Source of the DNA: SLHU01 sp009929975
GTDB lineage: Bacteria > Bacillota > Clostridia > Saccharofermentanales > UBA5734
Length of the DNA: 64,000 nucleotides
Direction: 5' to 3'
Assembly: GCA_040776905.1 (NCBI GenBank)
Contig: JAXGZQ010000001.1
Span: forward strand, 124,001-188,000
Shown: positions 43,981 through 53,127 of the stretch, piece after piece
How the letters are laid out: the number at the start of each line of letters is the position of its first letter
How positions within the stretch are numbered: the stretch's first letter is position 1
Made by a program: the position numbers and the translations under genes
The notes under the pieces: model-generated
The model's database searches: none
Seen by the model: only the letters and a program-made list of their open reading frames with translations
Told to the model about the DNA's origin: nothing

Positions 43981-45447
43981 TCATCGCTGATCCGGCGGTG
44001 TGGCATTCGCGCTGATCATCATTTTCTTATCCGCGATCAACGTTTCAATCCGGGCGATGTAGTCGCCGGCCTGCCGCGGGTTATACTGGCGCCGGACCGG
44101 ATCCAGAGCCGTCAGTTTGGTGGCCGCGCCGCAGCCGAGCCCCAGTACAGATCTCTGATCACTCATCATGCCGACATTATACAGACTGCCTTCCCCGGTC
44201 CGGGCATATCCGACATTTTCCAGACCGGAAAACACCTGTTTCTGCCGGTACAGGTAGTAGGGATGTAATCCGCCCGCTTCCAGCATGGCACGCGCCTCAC
44301 GCATCGCCTGCAGCCAGGCCGGCTGCGGCCGGTCATGCGTCATGGCCTGATCAAACCCCGGTGTCCCCTCGATCTGCCGCTGATGCAGGGCGGAACTGCG
44401 TTTGATCGCCATGGCATGCAGCGTCAGGCTGTCCGGATTAAGATCAATCGCCTGGCGGACGGAACTGAGAAAATCAGCCGGTGTCTCACCCGGCAGACCG
44501 GCAATCAGATCCAGGTTGATCGATCGGAACCCCGCTTCCCTGGCCAACTCATAAGCCTGCAGCGTCTGCTTTGTCGTATGGCGTCGTCCGATGGTCTGCA
44601 GCGTCCGGTCATGAAAAGTCTGTGGATTGATGCAGATCCGGTCAGCGCCGGCTGACGCGATCAGGCGCAGATTCGACCGGGTGATCGTATCGGGCCGGCC
44701 GGCTTCAACGGTAAACTCAGCCGGCGGGGCGTCTGCTGTCATCTGATGTATGGTCTCGAGTACATCGGACAGGCTGCGGTCATCCAGCGCGGTGGGGGTT
44801 CCACCGCCGAAATAGATAGCGGCCGGCGCTCCGGTCAATGGCAGCAGTTCACGGATTTCCCGGACAAGCGCCTGGACCATCGGCTGCATCAGATGCTGAA
44901 AACGCATCGCGTCCTGTGTGATGAAACTACAGTAGGCGCAGCGGCTGGGGCAGAATGGAACACCGAGATAGGCCAGCCAGCGACGGGGTGGAACGCGCGA
45001 CAGCAGCTGCTGTTCGGCCTGCCAGACCTCAACTGCCAGCCGGGCCTGCTCCTGCCGCACAAACCAGTGACGGACAAGGTAGTCAGCGGCAGCCGCGGGA
45101 TCACGAGGTCCGGCCAGCGCGTCACCGGCCATGACGGTCGGACGGATGCCGGTCAGCGAGCCCCAGGGGAAATGCTGACCCGTCAGGGATGACAGGGCTT
45201 GATAAAGCTGGCGGCGTGCTTCGCGGCGGACCTGGCCGGCAGGGACGGTCGAGCGAAGCAGTCCTGCCGATGAGAGCAGGCTGACTTCATGACGGCCGCC
45301 GGCCGGTATGATCCGGCACTCCAGCCGGACAGGATCGCCGGCCGCGGCCAGGCGGTGGCCATCAACCCGTGCCTGACCGTAAAACAGCCGCATCACATCG
45401 GCCATCGCATTCAAATGCTCAGGATCATTGCAGAAAAGCTCAGGCAT
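43981..45447 (-). CDS. hemZ: HemZ-like coproporphyrinogen III dehydrogenase, radical SAM
   Basis: A 488-aa radical SAM protein with an N-terminal domain of about 160 residues (GSLTGIRPT motif typical of HemZ), then the cluster motif FCPSRCAYCSF and the YFGGGTPTAL SAM motif shared with HemN/HemW. HemZ homologues are annotated as oxygen-independent coproporphyrinogen dehydrogenases, but many occur in organisms without heme synthesis and the true reaction is uncertain. GGAG precedes ATG 45447. No other heme gene is seen in the window. Confidence 0.88.
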   Translation of the reverse strand: MPELFCNDPEHLNAMADVMRLFYGQARVDGHRLAAAGDPVRLECRIIPAGGRHEVSLLSSAGLLRSTVPAGQVRREARRQLYQALSSLTGQHFPWGSLTGIRPTVMAGDALAGPRDPAAAADYLVRHWFVRQEQARLAVEVWQAEQQLLSRVPPRRWLAYLGVPFCPSRCAYCSFITQDAMRFQHLMQPMVQALVREIRELLPLTGAPAAIYFGGGTPTALDDRSLSDVLETIHQMTADAPPAEFTVEAGRPDTITRSNLRLIASAGADRICINPQTFHDRTLQTIGRRHTTKQTLQAYELAREAGFRSINLDLIAGLPGETPADFLSSVRQAIDLNPDSLTLHAMAIKRSSALHQRQIEGTPGFDQAMTHDRPQPAWLQAMREARAMLEAGGLHPYYLYRQKQVFSGLENVGYARTGEGSLYNVGMMSDQRSVLGLGCGAATKLTALDPVRRQYNPRQAGDYIARIETLIADKKMMISANATPPDQR

Positions 45448-45450
45448 GGT

Positions 45451-46644
45451 TCAGTCTCCGGCGGCCGCCAGCCGGTCCTGCCACTCCGCCAGCGCACCGT
45501 TATCCGCGGCCTGGCGGTGCCAGGCGATGACCAGATCGACCATCCTGCCATAGCTATGGACACCGTCGGTCTGCAGATTCGCCTGTAGATAGGCGTGATT
45601 GACCTTTGTTGAAGCGGTCTGAACCGGTCCTTCAAACTGTTTCCAGTAAAGCGAACGCGCTGTCAGATCACGGCGGACCGGATCACTCAGCCGCGAGGCC
45701 AGCTCAGCGTGCTGGGCGGGATCAAGCCGATAAACAGCATTGAGACAGTGGACGCTGGCCGACAACAGGGCCGCATAGGTAAAATCGGCATCAGGATGAT
45801 AAAGCCCGGTGATGAACGCCAGAAAATTCGCCTCGTCTTCCCGGGCAAAGCCGCGCAAATGCGCGATTTCGTGCAGCGTTGTAAACATGATCTGGTCCGG
45901 CGGCGTGTCAATATTGACATTGGCCTCGACCAGAAAGGGAAAATACATCCCGGTGATCCCGGTATATGACCAGTAATGCGACAGCTGAACCGGCTTGGGG
46001 CGGACATTCGGGCCGGACAGCAGCGGATAATCGTACGCGGCGGCAGCATAGCCATCAGCGGCCTTTTTGAGCATGTCACGGCGGGACACCTGATAGGCAA
46101 ATGACCCTTCTTCATTTTCAGCACGGCTCTCACGCAGCCGCACCGTCTGATCGATCAGCCACGCGGTCGTATCCGTCAAGTCCTCAAGCGGACGGGCTTC
46201 TGACGGCAGATCCATCGTAACCGCCAGCGGCTGCCTCGCGTAGTTGAAGCCATGCAGCAGCATGAACACCAGATAGAGCAGGCTGGCAGTCCACGCGGCA
46301 CGGCGCAGCAGGCGGCCGGCCCGATTCAGGCGATCGGGACGGCGGAACAGGCGGATCAGCCAGATCAGCAGCAGCAGCGGCAGAAACAGGACCGCGGCAG
46401 CGGCCAGCAGTTCAGTAATGGAAAACGGCAGAAGCGAGGTCGCGGCGGCGATCGGACGCGACAACCAGCGGAAAATGTAACGGGCGTGAATCGTTTCGGT
46501 AAAGGCCGGGTTTTCAGCCAGCCAGCGCTGGGCCAGCCAGGCGAACAGAGCAGGCAGCGGCCAGAGCAGACGGCCGGCCCAGATACATACCGGTGAACGC
46601 GGACGGGACCCCTCACCAGATAAAGATTGTCTTCGGGACATCAT
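45451..46644 (-). CDS. DUF3810 family membrane protein with HEIAH motif
   Basis: A 397-aa protein with three hydrophobic segments in the first 130 residues, then a soluble domain likely outside the membrane. That domain carries FTTLHEIAHLRGFAREDEANF, a zinc-protease-like HExxH with a downstream Glu in the EDEAN segment, which is the hallmark of DUF3810. Peptidase activity has not, to my knowledge, been shown. ATG 46644 has AGGAG 8 nt upstream. Ends 3 nt before hemZ. Confidence 0.83.
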   Translation of the reverse strand: MMSRRQSLSGEGSRPRSPVCIWAGRLLWPLPALFAWLAQRWLAENPAFTETIHARYIFRWLSRPIAAATSLLPFSITELLAAAAVLFLPLLLLIWLIRLFRRPDRLNRAGRLLRRAAWTASLLYLVFMLLHGFNYARQPLAVTMDLPSEARPLEDLTDTTAWLIDQTVRLRESRAENEEGSFAYQVSRRDMLKKAADGYAAAAYDYPLLSGPNVRPKPVQLSHYWSYTGITGMYFPFLVEANVNIDTPPDQIMFTTLHEIAHLRGFAREDEANFLAFITGLYHPDADFTYAALLSASVHCLNAVYRLDPAQHAELASRLSDPVRRDLTARSLYWKQFEGPVQTASTKVNHAYLQANLQTDGVHSYGRMVDLVIAWHRQAADNGALAEWQDRLAAAGD

Positions 46645-46649
46645 GACGA

Positions 46650-47354
46650 TCACTCCTTCACCAGTTCCAGCAGCTGGTTGTGGCAATCCTCTGGAGACAG
46701 AGCCAGGCGCTCCGCTCCGCTGCGGCGAAGTTCATCGGCTCCGCGAAAGCCCCAGACAGCGCCCATCGGCAGACAGCCGGCCGCCACCGCCGTCAGCATG
46801 TCAAGATCGGAATCGCCGACCAGTACGGTTTGGCAGGGCGATGCGCCGAGTTGCCGGCAGATCGCCAGTGTCGAGGCCGGATCCGGTTTGGCCGGCCAGT
46901 CCGTCTTTTGTCCCGCGACCGTACGAAACAGCTCCGGGCGGAAAAAATGAGCCGCGATCTCCTGGACGAAATCGTCACGCTTATTCGACAAAACAGCGAG
47001 GGGGATCCCCTGTGCGTGAAGCCCCTCGAGCAGCCGGTCAACCCCGGGATAGGGTTTTGTCCGCCGCTGCCAGTGCTTCTGGTATGCTTCGGTGAAATGA
47101 TGCAGCAGCCGATCAACCCGCTCATCCGGGAAAGCGGCGACCGAGCGCTCATCATCAATCCGTCCACCGGCGGCCTCAACAGCGGCCAGGCGGCACAGAC
47201 GGCGGATGCCGCTGCCGACCAGCCAGCGATAGCGGGCCTCCGGCAAGACCGGCAGACCGTCAGCCTCCAAGGCCTGGTTCACGGCGTCCGCCAGGTCTCC
47301 GAGGGTATCCAGCAACGTACCATCAAGATCAAAAATGACTGCCTGCAAGATCAT
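46650..47354 (-). CDS. HAD-superfamily phosphatase, phosphoglycolate phosphatase-like
   Basis: A 234-aa HAD hydrolase with motif I DLDGTLLDT (residues 9-17), motif II LSNKRDD, a Lys in KPDP (motif III) and motif IV VGDSDLDM. The four-helix cap between motifs I and II places it in the Gph/PpaX group. Substrate specificity cannot be read from the sequence; removal of 2-phosphoglycolate or pyrophosphate are both possible. Five nt separate it from the DUF3810 gene. Confidence 0.9.
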   Translation of the reverse strand: MILQAVIFDLDGTLLDTLGDLADAVNQALEADGLPVLPEARYRWLVGSGIRRLCRLAAVEAAGGRIDDERSVAAFPDERVDRLLHHFTEAYQKHWQRRTKPYPGVDRLLEGLHAQGIPLAVLSNKRDDFVQEIAAHFFRPELFRTVAGQKTDWPAKPDPASTLAICRQLGASPCQTVLVGDSDLDMLTAVAAGCLPMGAVWGFRGADELRRSGAERLALSPEDCHNQLLELVKE

Positions 47355-47392
47355 GTATCCAGTCTGCCCTTCTCTTCGTGATCAGAGCCTTA

Positions 47393-48190
47393 TTATAACA
47401 GTCCGACAGCGGCGAGGGCAAAAAGGATCGCCAAAAGCACCGGCTGGTGCAGGATATAGACAATCAGCGAATGCCGGCCGAGCCATTGCAGCGGGCGTGT
47501 CAGGCCAGGCAGCCAGTCCGGTGCGCCCGGCAAAGCGGTCCCGCGCCCACCATAGGCGACACGGCCGATAACCACTCCGATCAGGAAAACAGCCAGCCAG
47601 GGCAGCAGCGGCAGATAGTCGGCGCTGCCTCTGAGCGCTTCAGGCAACAGGCCGAACGGCAATGTCCAGACGCTGATCCAGTCCTCCGGCCAGAGCGGCA
47701 GCAGGGTCGCGAGCCAGAACAAGGCGGCTGACAGCAGCAACAGAACCACATCGATCCAGGGCCTCGTCCGGCCGTCGCGGCGTTCGCCCGCGGTCAACAG
47801 GGCATACAGCAGGATACCGACTGCCAGCACATGCAGAACATTGAACAGAATATAGAAATCAACCGGTGTCAGGGCAGTCAGGATCAGCGACGCGATGGTC
47901 AGCCCGACCGCGACCGCGGCCAGACGCAGGCCCCGCCGCGTATTGCTGCGCGAAAAGGTGCTGCTGATGCCGGACACGATGATGAACACCGCCAGGAAAA
48001 CCGGCCGAAGCAAATAGATGAACCATTTTTGTTCCTGAAACGCGAAAACATCCTGGTTAAACAGGTAGCGCAGATCAAAGATCAGATGATGAAGAATCAT
48101 CATCAGCAGGGCCAGGCCGCGCAGCGCGTCAAGTTCGAAGGCCCGGCCGGCGGGGGGCGTCTGCTTTCCGGTTATCTCAGGCGGTCTCAA
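47393..48190 (-). CDS. DUF1624 / heparan-alpha-glucosaminide N-acetyltransferase-like membrane protein
   Basis: A 265-aa polytopic protein with about seven hydrophobic segments. The N-terminal ELDALRGLALLMMILHH segment is the signature of DUF1624/HGSNAT-like proteins, membrane acyltransferases that in eukaryotes move acetyl from acetyl-CoA across the membrane to glucosamine. Activity here is inferred only from the family. TTG 48190 is the start: AAGGAGG lies 9 nt upstream inside the end of the ligase gene, and the two genes overlap by 14 nt, so they are translated together. Confidence 0.82.
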   Translation of the reverse strand: MRPPEITGKQTPPAGRAFELDALRGLALLMMILHHLIFDLRYLFNQDVFAFQEQKWFIYLLRPVFLAVFIIVSGISSTFSRSNTRRGLRLAAVAVGLTIASLILTALTPVDFYILFNVLHVLAVGILLYALLTAGERRDGRTRPWIDVVLLLLSAALFWLATLLPLWPEDWISVWTLPFGLLPEALRGSADYLPLLPWLAVFLIGVVIGRVAYGGRGTALPGAPDWLPGLTRPLQWLGRHSLIVYILHQPVLLAILFALAAVGLL

Positions 48191-50753
48191 TCGATGCGGC
48201 CTCCTTTAGGTTGAGTTTCTCGATCGCCCATTCGCGAATTTTGAACTTCTGGATCTTGCCGCTGCCGGTCATGGGAAAGGAATCCATGAAACAAACATAC
48301 TGCGGGGTTTTCTGTTTGGCCATATGACCGCGGACATAATCCCTGATCGCCTCGCCATCGGCAGCCGCCCCTTCACGCAGAATGACAGCCGCCATGACGG
48401 CCTCACCATAGGTCGGATCCGGTACACCAACGACCTGCACATCCCTGATATCCGGATGGGTATAAAGGAAATCCTCGATTTCCTTGGGATAAATGTTCTC
48501 GCCGCCGCGGATGATCATGTCCTTGATCCGGCCGGTGATGCGGTAATTGCCCTGCGCGTCCCGTACAGCCAGATCGCCTGTATGCAGCCAGCCGTCTTCA
48601 TCGATGGCGGCCGCGGTCGCTTCCGGCATTTTGTAATAACCTTTCATGATATTGTAGCCGCGGGCAACGAACTCGCCGGTCACACCGTCCGGCAGCGTCT
48701 CCCCGGTCGCCGGATCGGCGATGCGGCACTCGACGCCGGGCAGCGCGCGGCCCACCGTTCCGACACGGACATCGAGCGGATCGTCGACACGGCTCTGCGT
48801 GCAGCCGGGTGAGCTCTCCGTCTGGCCGAAAACGATGGTGATCTCATTCATGTTCATTTTATCAACGACATCCTGCATGACTTTGACCGGACAGGGCGAT
48901 CCGGCCATGATGCCGGTCCGCATGTGGGAAAAGTCAGCCGACGCGAAATCAGGGTGCTCAAGCAACGCGATAAACATGGTCGGCACACCGTGCATGGCGG
49001 TACATTTCTCGCGGGTGATCGCTTCGAGGACCCGGGCCGGCTGGAAGTATTCCAGCGGAACCATGGTCGTCCCATGGGTGACCGCCGCCAGAATCGCCAG
49101 AACCATGCCGAAGCAATGGAAGAACGGTACCGGAATCAGCAGCCGGTCCGCACTGGAAAAGCGCATGCAGTCGCCGATTGATTTTCCATTGTTGACAACA
49201 TTGTAATGCGTCAGCATCACGCCCTTAGGAAATCCTGTTGTTCCGGAAGTGTACTGCATGTTGATGACTTCATCCGGCCGCAGGTCACGGCCGATTTCGG
49301 CGATGCGCTGGGCCGGGATGCCGTCAGCCAGATCCAGCAGCGTCTGCCAGCTGTAGCAGCCCGGCTGCTCAGAGGTGAAGTTGATCACATTACGCAGCAG
49401 CGGCAGCCGCCGGCTGTTCAGTTGACCCGGCCGGCTGTCCCGCAGCTCAGGACAGATCTCATGGATGATGGCGACATAATCCGCGTCTTTATAGCCATCC
49501 ATCATGATCAGGGTATGGGTGTCGGACTGGCGCAGCAGATACTCCGCTTCGTGAATTTTATAGGAGGTATTGACCGTCACCATGACGGCGCCGATCCGCG
49601 CGGTCGCGAAAAATGACAGGAGCCACTGCGGATGATTTGTCGCCCAGATCGCGACATGATCCCCCTTGCGTACACCGATGCCGAGAAGCCCGCGGGCCAC
49701 CTGGTCAACATCCGCGAGAAACTCACGGTATGTGCGCCGGTATTCCGGATGAAGGTAAGCCACCGCCGGTTGGTCCGGCATCTGTGCCGCGACACGTTCC
49801 AGCAGCTGCCCGATGGTATCATCGACCATCGTTTCATCAGCGTAGATCCGCTGTCCGCCGCTCGCTCCTTCACCTTCGACCGGTGTTGGTACAGGCGGCG
49901 TCTTGCCGCCGGCCGGCCGGTCCTGTTCACGCAGGAACTCCTGCATGAAATAGATATAGGCAGGAAAAACAACCGCCGCGTCTTCCAGATCACGGCTCCA
50001 GCGTTTGACCCATTCCAAGGAGACAAATCCGTCATAACTCTGATCGACCAGCAGCTGCAGCATCTCACGGATGGGAAGATCCCCTTCACCCAGCATCCGG
50101 TAGCGGATGTGGCCATCCTGCCAGACGGAATCCTTGATGTGGACATAACGGACGAATTGGCCGATCTGGCGCCAGGTTTCCGCGGGACTTTCTGAGAAGA
50201 AGCGCCAGGGGTGATGCAGATCCCATAAGACAGCGACGGACGGTTTCGGTCCGCTCACAGCCGCTTCATCGAGCGATTCAAGCAGTTGGCGCAGGCGTGA
50301 TGTCTGCGCGTAGACACCATTGGTCTCGATCAGCAGGGTCACACCGCGCCAGGCGGCATAGTCAGACAGACTGCGCAAGGCACGCAGGACCACCTGGTCA
50401 TCCACCTCAACCTGGACCTCCGGTGCCAGGTCGCCGAGTATCCTGACATACGGGACCGCAGAGGCTGCGGCCAGGTCAATATACTCAAAGCCTTCGGCCA
50501 GCAGTTCACGCTGACGGTCAGCATCGCGCAGGCAGCAATCCGATGAGAAACAGGTCAGAGAGAGGTTCAGCTCCCGGAGGCGGGCCAGCGTCTGGGGTAA
50601 TTCCTCCGCTGTGAACGGCCGGGCCTTCGCGGCCTGGATCTCCTGGCCCAGACCGCGGATCTCAATACCGTCAAAGCCAAGGTCGCGGGCCATCGCCTGG
50701 ATATCGACCCAGGACCATTCCGGACAGCCTAAAGTTGAAAAAGCCAGTTTCAT
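48177..50753 (-). CDS. Fusion of sugar-phosphate-isomerase-like TIM barrel with AMP-forming acyl-CoA synthetase
   Basis: An 858-aa two-domain protein in one uninterrupted frame. Residues 1-275 are an AP-endonuclease-2-type TIM barrel of the sugar isomerase/epimerase group with candidate metal ligands E143 (LIETNG), D178 (WDLHH), H205 (YVHIKD) and E247 (SLEW). A Pro/Gly-rich linker (about 278-305) leads to an acyl-CoA synthetase with YTSGTTGFPKG (501-511), FGQTESSP, YRITGRIKDMIIRGGENIYP (in part) and the catalytic Lys in TGSGKIQK near the C-terminus. ATG 50753 has GAGGAG upstream. The acyl substrate is unknown. Confidence 0.93.
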   Translation of the reverse strand: MKLAFSTLGCPEWSWVDIQAMARDLGFDGIEIRGLGQEIQAAKARPFTAEELPQTLARLRELNLSLTCFSSDCCLRDADRQRELLAEGFEYIDLAAASAVPYVRILGDLAPEVQVEVDDQVVLRALRSLSDYAAWRGVTLLIETNGVYAQTSRLRQLLESLDEAAVSGPKPSVAVLWDLHHPWRFFSESPAETWRQIGQFVRYVHIKDSVWQDGHIRYRMLGEGDLPIREMLQLLVDQSYDGFVSLEWVKRWSRDLEDAAVVFPAYIYFMQEFLREQDRPAGGKTPPVPTPVEGEGASGGQRIYADETMVDDTIGQLLERVAAQMPDQPAVAYLHPEYRRTYREFLADVDQVARGLLGIGVRKGDHVAIWATNHPQWLLSFFATARIGAVMVTVNTSYKIHEAEYLLRQSDTHTLIMMDGYKDADYVAIIHEICPELRDSRPGQLNSRRLPLLRNVINFTSEQPGCYSWQTLLDLADGIPAQRIAEIGRDLRPDEVINMQYTSGTTGFPKGVMLTHYNVVNNGKSIGDCMRFSSADRLLIPVPFFHCFGMVLAILAAVTHGTTMVPLEYFQPARVLEAITREKCTAMHGVPTMFIALLEHPDFASADFSHMRTGIMAGSPCPVKVMQDVVDKMNMNEITIVFGQTESSPGCTQSRVDDPLDVRVGTVGRALPGVECRIADPATGETLPDGVTGEFVARGYNIMKGYYKMPEATAAAIDEDGWLHTGDLAVRDAQGNYRITGRIKDMIIRGGENIYPKEIEDFLYTHPDIRDVQVVGVPDPTYGEAVMAAVILREGAAADGEAIRDYVRGHMAKQKTPQYVCFMDSFPMTGSGKIQKFKIREWAIEKLNLKEAASIETA

Positions 50754-50799
50754 CGTTGTTCTCCTCTTCCCTGTGATCTGGTCGTGAAACATGGCCTTT

Positions 50800-50827
50800 A
50801 TTTTACCTGATGATGAAACGATATGAA
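50800..50827 (-). promoter_or_regulatory. Candidate promoter of the TIM-barrel/ligase gene
   Basis: Minus strand TTCATA (50827-50822), 16-nt spacer, TAAAAT (50805-50800), 46 nt before the ATG. Four and five of six bases match consensus. Weaker than the other promoters in the window. Confidence 0.42.
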
Positions 50828-50876
50828 AGAAGGGGGTCCGCAAAGAGGTCAGAAAACGTTCCGTATAAACCTCTGA

Positions 50877-51695
50877 TTATTCCGGCTCAACCAGTGCCGC
50901 GCCGATCGCCGTCGCGTATTCGGCTGAATCCGGTACGATCACGTCAACATGATACAGGTCTGAAAAGGACTGCAGAACCTGCTTGCCCTGGCGGACCAGG
51001 GTCAAATTGCCCGTAAAGACGATCTGGGTGACACCGCATAGGCGCGCGGCCAGTACCGCCGAAGTGCCGACCGACTGAAAAACCAGATTGACGATGCCCA
51101 GGGCGATATCGGCTGATGTCGCTGAATCTGTCAGTTTGCCGAAATTGGAGGCGGTTGTCTGGGGTGACAGGCCGGGAATCTCAACACTGCTGATATCCTT
51201 GATCGCCAGATCGATCTGACTGAGATCGCCTTCCTCTGCCAGATCGGTAAATACCTGGAAATCACGGATATTGATCATCCGGCTGGCCAGGCCGAGCAGC
51301 GTACCACCGCCGATACCGGAACCGATCAGATGTGACACATGGGTTGACGTGGCGTGTACGATCGCCGTACCGGTCCCAAGACTGACGACAACAGCCTCCG
51401 CCAGTTTGGATACATACAGCCCGCCAAAGCCGATGGCCTTGAATTCCTGGGTACGAATGGTCGGGATCCCGAGCAGATTGCTTTTGATACGGGACGCACC
51501 GACACCGGTAACCATCACTCTGGAGATATCCGACAACTGCAGCTGGTTTTCAGTCAGAAAAGACCCCAACGCGCCGAAAGCCGACGCGACGGGGTCACTG
51601 GCGCGAACCAGGGCCCGGTTGAGCAGGCTGCCCTGGTGCAGGCCGATTATTTTTGTTGTGCTTCCTCCAATGTCAAGACCGATGATGATTGACAC
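50877..51695 (-). CDS. coaW: Type II pantothenate kinase
   Basis: First step of CoA synthesis, ATP-dependent phosphorylation of pantothenate. The 272-aa ASKHA-fold protein has GLDIGGSTTKIIGL (phosphate 1), a VTGVGASRI segment, SLGTGTAIV (phosphate 2), GSGIGGGTLLGL and a C-terminal FTGNLTL segment, the pattern of the eukaryote-like CoaW group. GTG 51695 is the start, with AGAGGT upstream. It lies between sepF and the acyl-CoA synthetase fusion, a consumer of CoA. Confidence 0.92.
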   Translation of the reverse strand: MSIIIGLDIGGSTTKIIGLHQGSLLNRALVRASDPVASAFGALGSFLTENQLQLSDISRVMVTGVGASRIKSNLLGIPTIRTQEFKAIGFGGLYVSKLAEAVVVSLGTGTAIVHATSTHVSHLIGSGIGGGTLLGLASRMINIRDFQVFTDLAEEGDLSQIDLAIKDISSVEIPGLSPQTTASNFGKLTDSATSADIALGIVNLVFQSVGTSAVLAARLCGVTQIVFTGNLTLVRQGKQVLQSFSDLYHVDVIVPDSAEYATAIGAALVEPE

Positions 51696-51742
51696 AAGAC
51701 TACCTCTGGCGGTGGCGGGCGGTCAGCTGAACCGACAGGAAA

Positions 51743-52222
51743 TCAGCGGACACCGGCCGTCTGGCGGATATACTCCATGCTCTGACTGACAATACCGCCC
51801 TCGACCAGCGAGGTGCTGCGCGGTGCGACAACAAAGATGACCGATGACACCGGCATGACTTTGCCATCCAGAGCATAGGCCGCGCCGGTGATGAAGTCAA
51901 TGACGCGCTGGGCCACTTTCGGATCCACTTTCTCAATATTGCAGATCACTGTTTTTCCGGATCGGATATGGTCACAGGCCTGTTGCGCTGATTCAATATC
52001 AGCCGGCTGCATGATGACGACCTGCTGCTGACCGGGCGCGGACTTGAAATCCAACACCTTGCCCTGCTGACGGCGGAACGGACCCGCTCTCGGTTCCTCC
52101 GGTTCGTCGACAACTTCCTGGCTCTCATAGGATTCTTCTGCCGCTTCGTATTCATCCTCATAATCAAGGTCATCCTGGTAATTGTTCAGGCGACCAAACA
52201 ATCTATTCAAAATATCGGCCAT
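51743..52222 (-). CDS. sepF: Cell division protein SepF
   Basis: Membrane-binding partner of FtsZ in Gram-positives. The 159-aa protein has a short amphipathic N-terminus (ADILNRLFGRL), an acidic disordered linker (about 17-45) and the C-terminal SepF domain from VVIMQP to the end, with a GKTVICNIEKVD segment and a GAAYALDG loop. AGGAGG precedes ATG 52222 and a near-consensus promoter lies in the gap upstream. Association with yggS is conserved. Confidence 0.96.
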   Translation of the reverse strand: MADILNRLFGRLNNYQDDLDYEDEYEAAEESYESQEVVDEPEEPRAGPFRRQQGKVLDFKSAPGQQQVVIMQPADIESAQQACDHIRSGKTVICNIEKVDPKVAQRVIDFITGAAYALDGKVMPVSSVIFVVAPRSTSLVEGGIVSQSMEYIRQTAGVR

Positions 52223-52258
52223 AACCGTCTCCTCCTGATTCGAAATTAATCTGATCTG

Positions 52259-52287
52259 ATTATAGAAATCGCTTCTGGCAGATGCAA
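52259..52287 (-). promoter_or_regulatory. sepF promoter
   Basis: Minus strand TTGCAT (52287-52282), 17-nt spacer, TATAAT (52264-52259), 37 nt before the sepF start. The rest of the yggS-sepF gap (52288-52380) has a weak TGTCA/TGACA inverted repeat and U-rich runs but no clear terminator. Confidence 0.78.
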
Positions 52288-52380
52288 TCGAACTGAAGCA
52301 AGCGTAAGCCGGATGTAACTCCTCTGAAACAAAAAAGCGGCCATGTCACAGGAAGATGACAAAAAGGGGCGGATCCGCGG

Positions 52381-53127
52381 TCATACCGGACGCGGGCCGA
52401 ACAGCGCCGTTCCGATGCGGACATGCGTCGAACCGCAGCGGATTGCCTGGACATAATCCTGGCTCATCCCCATCGACAACAGATTGAACTCAGCCTCCGC
52501 AGGCATCTGCGGCCGGATCTGGTCAAATAACCGGCGAGTCCGCTCAAAGGTCGGCAGCGTGTCATCAGGATTGGCCGAGGGCGCTGCCATGGTCATCAGG
52601 CCGCGCAGACGAATATGCGGCAGTTCCAGGATCTCATGCACATATTCTGCCGCCTGGCTCACAGAAAATCCATGTTTGGACTCTTCTCCGGAAGCATTCA
52701 CCTGCATCAAAAGATCGGTCCTCAGACCCTGTCTCCCGCTCAGCCGGCTGATCTGCTGAATCAGTTCCAGAGAGTCGGCTGAATGGATCAGCTCACAACG
52801 TCCGATCAGGTATTTGACCTTGTTTTTCTGCAGCGTTCCAACCATATGCCAACGTGGCAGGACGGCATCTTCTTCCATCGCGTCCTGTTTCTGCGTCAAT
52901 TCCTGAACCCGGTTCTCACCGAGATCGAGCAAGCCGCAGTGAGCCGCCAGCCGGGCCATCGCCACAGGAAACCGTTTGCTGATGCCGACGAGGGTAATCG
53001 AATCCGGCAGCCGGCCGGCGGCTCCCGCCGCCTCTGCGATCTGTTCACGGACAGCAGCCAGACGACAGCGGAACGCCGTTTCCTCCTCATTTGTCCATAG
53101 CTGATTAATCGTTGCCAATAAACTCAC
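52381..53127 (-). CDS. yggS: YggS family pyridoxal phosphate homeostasis protein
   Basis: PLP-binding protein of the alanine-racemase N-terminal fold; no known catalysis, needed for vitamin B6 balance. LVGISKRFP holds the PLP lysine, followed by LGENRVQEL, WHMVGTLQKNK, MQVNASGEESKHGF and SMGMSQDYVQAIRCGSTHVRIG. The start is uncertain: GTG 53127 has GGAG upstream; TTG 53118 is an alternative. Either overlaps the preceding gene. The frame open to 53220 is a shadow of that gene. Confidence 0.93.
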   Translation of the reverse strand: MSLLATINQLWTNEEETAFRCRLAAVREQIAEAAGAAGRLPDSITLVGISKRFPVAMARLAAHCGLLDLGENRVQELTQKQDAMEEDAVLPRWHMVGTLQKNKVKYLIGRCELIHSADSLELIQQISRLSGRQGLRTDLLMQVNASGEESKHGFSVSQAAEYVHEILELPHIRLRGLMTMAAPSANPDDTLPTFERTRRLFDQIRPQMPAEAEFNLLSMGMSQDYVQAIRCGSTHVRIGTALFGPRPV

